Below the pieces are notes generated by a model. The model was given only the letters and a program-made list of their open reading frames with translations, was not told the origin of the DNA and did not search any database. Below, one piece after another: positions 61,001-64,000 of a stretch of 64,000 nt of DNA; within the stretch, counting starts at the first letter, position 1; each line of letters starts with the position of its first letter. The translations under genes and the position numbers were made by a program. The stretch spans positions 2,124,068 to 2,188,067 of the forward strand of contig CAKZJV010000007.1 of NCBI GenBank assembly GCA_937120475.1, read 5' to 3'. Origin of the DNA: an uncultured Cryomorphaceae bacterium (GTDB lineage: Bacteria > Bacteroidota > Bacteroidia > Flavobacteriales > Schleiferiaceae).

Positions 61001-63937
61001 CGTAAAATTGATGGTGGCCACACCCATATTCCAGGTGGTACCATCATAAACATCTATAACCAGCTTGGAGGTAAGGATATTGTCATTTCCTATGAAGTAA
61101 TGGAAATTCAAGCGTGGAGCTACTAGAGAGGTCAGGTCAAAAGAAGGGGTCAACAGGTTATTAACCGTATCATTCGCACTTGATTGAGAATCGTCAACTC
61201 CGGCATAATACCCAGCGGCAGTTCCGGTGGTGTTATCGGTAGTAGCACCGTGACCAATGCTTCCGCTTCTGAAGATCCAGTCTTCATCATCGTTGGTTTC
61301 ATTTTCCCAACACGCGGGAATGGAATTTTGAGAGGTCTCAAAATCCTCAGTCCAAGGGAAGCTGGTAAGCGGGGCACAAAGGGTGGTAAAGCTAACCGGG
61401 CCTGACCAGGGAGAAGTTCCCCCGGCACCACAATCGTCCTGTATGTAGAAATCATAGGTAGTTTGTGGGTTAAGACCCGATAGGGTGTAAGGGTTGGCTA
61501 CACCATTAACCACGGTTCCGTTACCTGAACCAAAGCCGCTTGGCCCGTATTCAAGGTTAAAGGAAGTACCTCCTCCTGCAGTCCAGCTCAAATCTACACT
61601 GGTTGAAGTGATATTAGAGGCCGTGAGGGCGGTTGAAGGTGAGCAGCTGGGAGCAGAATATTCATCGGCTCCAATGTCCGGTGTTGTTCCGGAGCGCACA
61701 TCACCATCTATGTCGGCAGTAACGCTGGCCAAAGGAACTCCGGCATTATCGGCAATTGTTCCCACCAGGTGAAGGTCAGTTGGACCTACAAAAACCGGAT
61801 CTCCCTCCAGGGAGTTAACGTTATAGGATGCTTCCGCAGTTTGCCAGTCTGAAAGTGTGTTGTAGTCATTTGGCCCAATATCAAAACCTACCGTAGCACC
61901 CGTGTTGTAAACGTTGTAATCTACCACATCGTTAGCCGTAAGCGGGTCAAGAGAATAGAAGGCGTGATCGTTGGTGGAAACAAATACATTATTCCGGATA
62001 TCTACATTATCCTGATCGTTAATAGCAAATGCCGGCTCCCCAAAGGTGCTGTTATGGAATACATCTACTTGCTCAACATCATTCAGGTATATCGGGTAAT
62101 CTGTATTTGAAATGATCATGTTATTGGCAACCAGTGAGCGGGTGGTTGTTCCGGTACCATCATTTCCATCGATAACATACAATCCCCAGTCCGGAGAAAT
62201 AACCGTGTTGGCGGTCACCGTAAAATCATCTACATCTTCCAGGTAAATGGCATCGGCAAAAGAACTAACCAGGTTGTCAATATCATTACCGCTAACCGTA
62301 AGGTTCACCTGTCCGTCCACCTCGATGGCATGGTCATCCTGCTGACGGAAGACGTTGTTCATGATTTTGTTGCCGGTATTTGCCGTTGCGCTGGAGGAAC
62401 CTCCGGTGAGGTGAATCCCTGTTTCACCACCATTAAACGTACATCCAGAAACCGTGAGGAAATTGGTATTATCACCCGTAGATGTTTCGAAGCTATTGTC
62501 GTTTGAAGCTACAATACCAATTATATCGGTGGTAGAAGTAACCGGCATATCAATCACACAATTGGTGATGTTGATGTTGTTACTGGAATTTTGAAGCATT
62601 ACGCCCCAGCCGTCAGAAGTGCTGGTATTGGCGATGGTCATATTGGTAAAAGTCACATAACCGGTACCGCTCAGGTAAACAGTGGCCGTGTCGTTTGAGG
62701 ACGAATAGGTAATCGTCACGTTGGCAGCGCTCCCCCCGTCAAACGTAACGGTGTTTGAACTGCTTGAGCCAGTAATGTTTCCTAAATATATATTCTCGGT
62801 GTAAGTGCCTGCGGAAATACTAAAAGTAACCGCTCCGGAAACACCACAACCATTTAGTTCAAGCAGGGCATCTGCGAAACTGGCAAAGTTAGTACCCCCG
62901 GTAGGCAGTGCTGAGTTAATAGTGTAGCTTCCGCTGAGCTGAGAGGTACACAAGGTGGTAAAGCTAACCGGACCGGCCCATGCGCTTACATCTCCAACTC
63001 CACAACTGTCGCGAACGTAAACATCGTAATTAGTATTGGCGGAAAGCCCGGTAATGGTGTAGGGGTTTGAAGAAGTACCTGCGAAGGTACCGCTGCCCGG
63101 AGTAAATCCGGCAGGACCATATTGTACCTGCCAGTTGGCAGCACCACCGGTGGTCCAGCTTACGTCTGCTGAGTTACTGGTAATATTGGCTGTTGCTAAA
63201 TTAGTAGGTGGCAAACAGGCTCCTGCGGCAAAGAAGGTGTATTCATAATAATCTTCATCACCGGTTGCAAATCCATTTCCAGCCAGCGAAATGGTGTTAC
63301 CCTCGGTAAAGGCTGTACCATTATCCACCTGAATACCTACGGTAGTAGTTCCTCCCACTAAACTAGAGGAGTTATATACATCCACGATGTATATCTTATT
63401 GCTGGTTTCTTCAAGCACCACCGATACGTAGTTAAAATCGCCCGTAGGGCCCCACTCATACGAAAACCACCGAATCCATAACTGGCGGTTCGGTGCCGTA
63501 CCAAACTCCTTGGTATATACACGGTCGTTACTTCCCGTGGGGGGTGAACCGGTAAATTCGTCCCAAAAACAGGCTATCGTTTTGTCGGGTACTCCCGGAT
63601 CGGGCAGTGCCACGTTAGCATTGGGAGGGGTGTTTCCGATTACCGTAGTATCGAAAGTTACCAACCCGTTCCCGCTAGCAATAAAGTGGGTGACTGGTGA
63701 TCCGTAAAAATCAAATGGAAATGGAATTGCCTCCGCTGATGACCATTGATTGGCCCCCAGACTTGCAGCAAGAATTTCATTCCATCCCGTAGTTGTTGTG
63801 TTACCTTCGGTGTTCAAAGTACCTGGATAACCTGCGTCAGTATTATAGGTAGCCACATAGCTCTGACCTATTGTACTGAAGGTTAAAAAGGACAAAAGAA
63901 CACTTCCCATCAAACTTAGAAGTAGCTTTTTCTTCAT
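55097..63937 (-). CDS. Giant T9SS-secreted multidomain surface protein
   Basis: 2946 residues. A signal peptide (MKKKLLLSLMGSVLLSFLTFSTIGQ) leads to a ~210-residue beta-sandwich, an FN3 domain, and a right-handed beta-helix (~330-750) with INITNCVIDMP- and LTVSGNDI-like coils. There follow at least nine FN3 modules (marker WTxGxAxxWxVEYGPxGFTxGTGT, then YDFYVRDxC), five MAM/jelly-roll modules (EDFE start; RFRSVK..FNGDMAIDDISF), and four DTFGDGWNG domains, two of them identical tandem copies. The C-terminus LAIYPNPTSSVVYV...GMYNLKVTTDAGVVIRMISKQ is a type A T9SS sorting domain. Likely adhesin or surface-layer protein. One uninterrupted gene. Confidence 0.93.
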   Translation of the reverse strand: MKKKLLLSLMGSVLLSFLTFSTIGQSYVATYNTDAGYPGTLNTEGNTTTTGWNEILAASLGANQWSSAEAIPFPFDFYGSPVTHFIASGNGLVTFDTTVIGNTPPNANVALPDPGVPDKTIACFWDEFTGSPPTGSNDRVYTKEFGTAPNRQLWIRWFSYEWGPTGDFNYVSVVLEETSNKIYIVDVYNSSSLVGGTTTVGIQVDNGTAFTEGNTISLAGNGFATGDEDYYEYTFFAAGACLPPTNLATANITSNSADVSWTTGGAANWQVQYGPAGFTPGSGTFAGTSSNPYTITGLSANTNYDVYVRDSCGVGDVSAWAGPVSFTTLCTSQLSGSYTINSALPTGGTNFASFADALLELNGCGVSGAVTFSISAGTYTENIYLGNITGSSSSNTVTFDGGSAANVTITYSSSNDTATVYLSGTGYVTFTNMTIANTSTSDGWGVMLQNSSNNINITNCVIDMPVTSTTDIIGIVASNDNSFETSTGDNTNFLTVSGCTFNGGETGIHLTGGSSSATANTGNKIMNNVFRQQDDHAIEVDGQVNLTVSGNDIDNLVSSFADAIYLEDVDDFTVTANTVISPDWGLYVIDGNDGTGTTTRSLVANNMIISNTDYPIYLNDVEQVDVFHNSTFGEPAFAINDQDNVDIRNNVFVSTNDHAFYSLDPLTANDVVDYNVYNTGATVGFDIGPNDYNTLSDWQTAEASYNVNSLEGDPVFVGPTDLHLVGTIADNAGVPLASVTADIDGDVRSGTTPDIGADEYSAPSCSPSTALTASNITSTSVDLSWTAGGGTSFNLEYGPSGFGSGNGTVVNGVANPYTLSGLNPQTTYDFYIQDDCGAGGTSPWSGPVSFTTLCAPLTSFPWTEDFETSQNSIPACWENETNDDEDWIFRSGSIGHGATTDNTTGTAAGYYAGVDDSQSSANDTVNNLLTPSFDLTSLVAPRLNFHYFIGNDNILTSKLVIDVYDGTTWNMGVATINFTQAAWLPYTLDLTAYKSANSRIRFRGVETTDFNSDISIDDVIVEETPSCAAPTALGATNITDVSADLYWTGGGAANWNIEYGPTGFSLGAGTAVNATNDTTNISGLMAGTTYDFYVRDSCGVGDVSAWVGPFSFNTALCPPADQCTYTFDLGDTFGDGWNGNEIGVMQNGVMVATGLGAGFTTGSTFQETVALCDSVMAYVVVTNDGAFNAECFLDVSDPFGVNAASYASGSQFDLGDTLASFFVVCTPPACPDPLSLGITNNGDVSTDLYWTDPVGSVSAWEVEYGPTGFTQGTGTLLNATNDTATASALTASTTYDFYVRSDCGGGLYSAWIGPFTWTTQPCSVNDQCNYVFDLGDTFGDGWNGNEIGVMQNGVMVATGLGAGFTTGSTFQETVALCDSVMAYVVVTNDGAFNAECFLDVSDPFGVNAASYASGSQFDLGDTLASFFVVCTPPACPDPLSLGITNNGDVSTDLYWTDPVGSVSAWEVEYGPTGFTQGTGTLLNATNDTATASALTASTTYDFYVRSDCGGGLYSAWVGPFTWTTQPCSVNDQCSYVFDLGDTFGDGWNGNEIGVMQNGVMVATSLGNGFTTGSTFGPLSVALCDSIMAYVVVTVDGAFNGECFFDVTDPFGVAAASFPSGSQFDLGDTLASFFVSCTPPACADPTNLAVNSVTSTTANLSWNDFGTGTDWTVEYGPVGFTQGTGTITTATTTSVNISGLMPNTTYDFYVRANCGGPVSAWVGPFTFTTACTPFVAPYTENFDGNTWVSSTSFNGVGDTIDNCWDRNNDPNLYSWTVRGPGTVSFTTGPAGDRNGTGKYVMIEGSNGSSGNVAELYTPLVDVSALVRPELAFFFHTNVNPGDSIFVDIQDSAGVWNNKVVAIGQLQTAQTDAYEKATVDLSPYGDTVQARFRSVKSTFFNGDMAIDDISFDNAPLCPEPSLVSITGVTSSAVFFGFNSSNTSFNFEVGPVGFTQGTGTVSSGGNPGTVGGLMPNTTYDLYIQTDCSGNGNGTSSWIGPFTFTTLCAPLVAPYYEDFSSFTIGFFNGIENCVTIESDNPGTTPSGGYSWEVRNTAQTTSGTGTGPDRDNTLAPAIGGKFVTADVSGSSIGQETRLLTPLVDITALTAPELEYYYHMHGTNMADLHVDIWDGTQWLLDQHLITGTQNISQSDPYNDTILDLSTYNIDTIQVRFRVTSNGCCSGDVAIDDIRISDPLSCNSPNNLSVTGVTSSDALFSWTPDPTAPGTDFVVSYGAGISSPTAGITAAVTGGTNFQLTALMPNTTYCAYVREVCAPGDSSFWSGPVCFTTACVPTTAPYFEDFELFTIGHFDGTEDCWSFEANNPGTTPSGNYSWEVRNTPQTTSTGTGPDRDHTLAPATGGVFITADVSGSSSGNDSVMLVSPLVDISSLTVPELSFWYHKFGVNMPDLNVDVWDGTWHRNVTTIAGVTQNASSDPYLRAAVDLTNFNDTVQVRFRVISLGCCQGDVAIDDVNFDESPACPDPTGLGVFNITGSSADIYWTSGSQTTSTTVQFGPVGFTPGTGTNVVTTNDTVTITGLALTTQYDVYIQDSCSNDTSKWIGPITFATPACLPGSACTHELMLYDTFGDGWNGAVITLFQAGSSAGSFGSAFTNGDTLGPISVQLCDGVPLDIVLTATGTFSNEIEYQLFDPDSNVIASHTATTGLVNGDTLSTAIAISCGSCPAPTAVSVSSITTNSASVSWTSGSTTTTSYIEYGPCGFTPGTGTIVSSISSPANLSGLMANTCYTACVYDICSTGDTSVAGCTNFNTQSVPCPSAGADNSGIVCDTLTAVDLSTYLDATANAGGTWVDASATGALTGSIFDPSVVGGQTGPVTYTFYYTVTATGCPTDSATISITVDTCSIGIDEFLAANLAIYPNPTSSVVYVEDLGIGTQTMTIEVYALNGQLLTSEVRDGNDRAVIDLSRFAKGMYNLKVTTDAGVVIRMISKQ
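59317..60546 (-). repeat. Near-identical 615-base tandem duplication inside the giant gene
   Basis: Two consecutive 615-base units (205 codons each) are almost identical at the DNA level; long stretches, such as 59510-59695 and 60125-60310, match exactly. Each unit encodes one DTFGDGWNG domain plus one FN3 domain. A third, more diverged relative lies immediately to the left (59040-59316). Boundaries are approximate. Confidence 0.88.
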
Positions 63938-64000
63938 AGCCTTATTTCATTTTTAAATTACTGGTTCTAAAAAAGGAGTCTCAATTTATAGGAATTATTA

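Overview
The window comes from a member of the Bacteroidota, most likely a marine flavobacterium of the Cryomorphaceae/Schleiferiaceae type. Several things point there: proteins with type IX secretion (T9SS) sorting domains of both the gliding-associated type B kind (left edge) and the type A kind (right edge), a fused alpha/beta 2-oxoacid dehydrogenase E1, DUF3078 and LruC-type proteins, almost no Shine-Dalgarno sequences, and -7 promoter elements of the Bacteroidota form TAnnTTTG. Coding density is high. No gap longer than about 300 bases was found, and I saw no tRNA, rRNA or CRISPR array. The genus cannot be fixed from sequence reading alone.

Layout. 1-3.9 kb: the 3' end of a secreted FN3 protein, riboflavin synthase, and dxs converging on it. 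3.9-10.6 kb: a tetR-tolC-adaptor-RND efflux operon with a clear palindromic operator. 10.6-16.8 kb: asnS, rpoN, a membrane protein, an outer-membrane barrel and lysS. 16.8-22 kb: an LruC-domain secreted protein with a lipoprotein, then a LytTR response regulator with a TPR histidine kinase. 22-29 kb: a MutS2-like ATPase, then an accessory stretch with a broken gene, a putative AbiC-like abortive-infection protein, an S41 peptidase, a RAYT transposase with its REP palindromes, and a frameshifted gene. 29-41.5 kb: metabolic and housekeeping genes (DUF819 permease, M28 peptidase, spermidine-synthase-like protein, YkuK-like protein, E1 dehydrogenase, enoyl-CoA hydratase, CNNM/CBS protein, PaaZ). 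41.7-43.2 kb: an AT-rich two-gene cassette. Its first product looks like a stand-alone proteasome/HslV-like Ntn hydrolase and is translationally coupled to a 59-residue protein; this is my best candidate for an undescribed system. 43.4-46.4 kb: the proline operon proC-proB-proA. 46.4-49.6 kb: a DUF4062-like protein with a mosaic array of near-identical TPRs, and a small GIY-YIG nuclease gene bracketed by inverted palindromic repeats. 49.7-55 kb: ferritin, acyl-CoA dehydrogenase, fasciclin lipoprotein and prolyl oligopeptidase. 55-64 kb: a 2946-residue T9SS-secreted protein with FN3, beta-helix, MAM-like and repeated domains.

Functional threads. (i) Cell-surface and secreted proteins dominate both ends. 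(ii) Two unrelated single-domain nucleases (a Y1/HUH transposase and a GIY-YIG protein) each sit inside their own family of palindromic repeats, and in both cases the nuclease stop codon lies within the repeat. (iii) The AbiC-like gene, the DUF4062-TPR gene and the Ntn-hydrolase cassette are accessory genes scattered singly among core genes; defence roles are plausible for the first two but not shown here.
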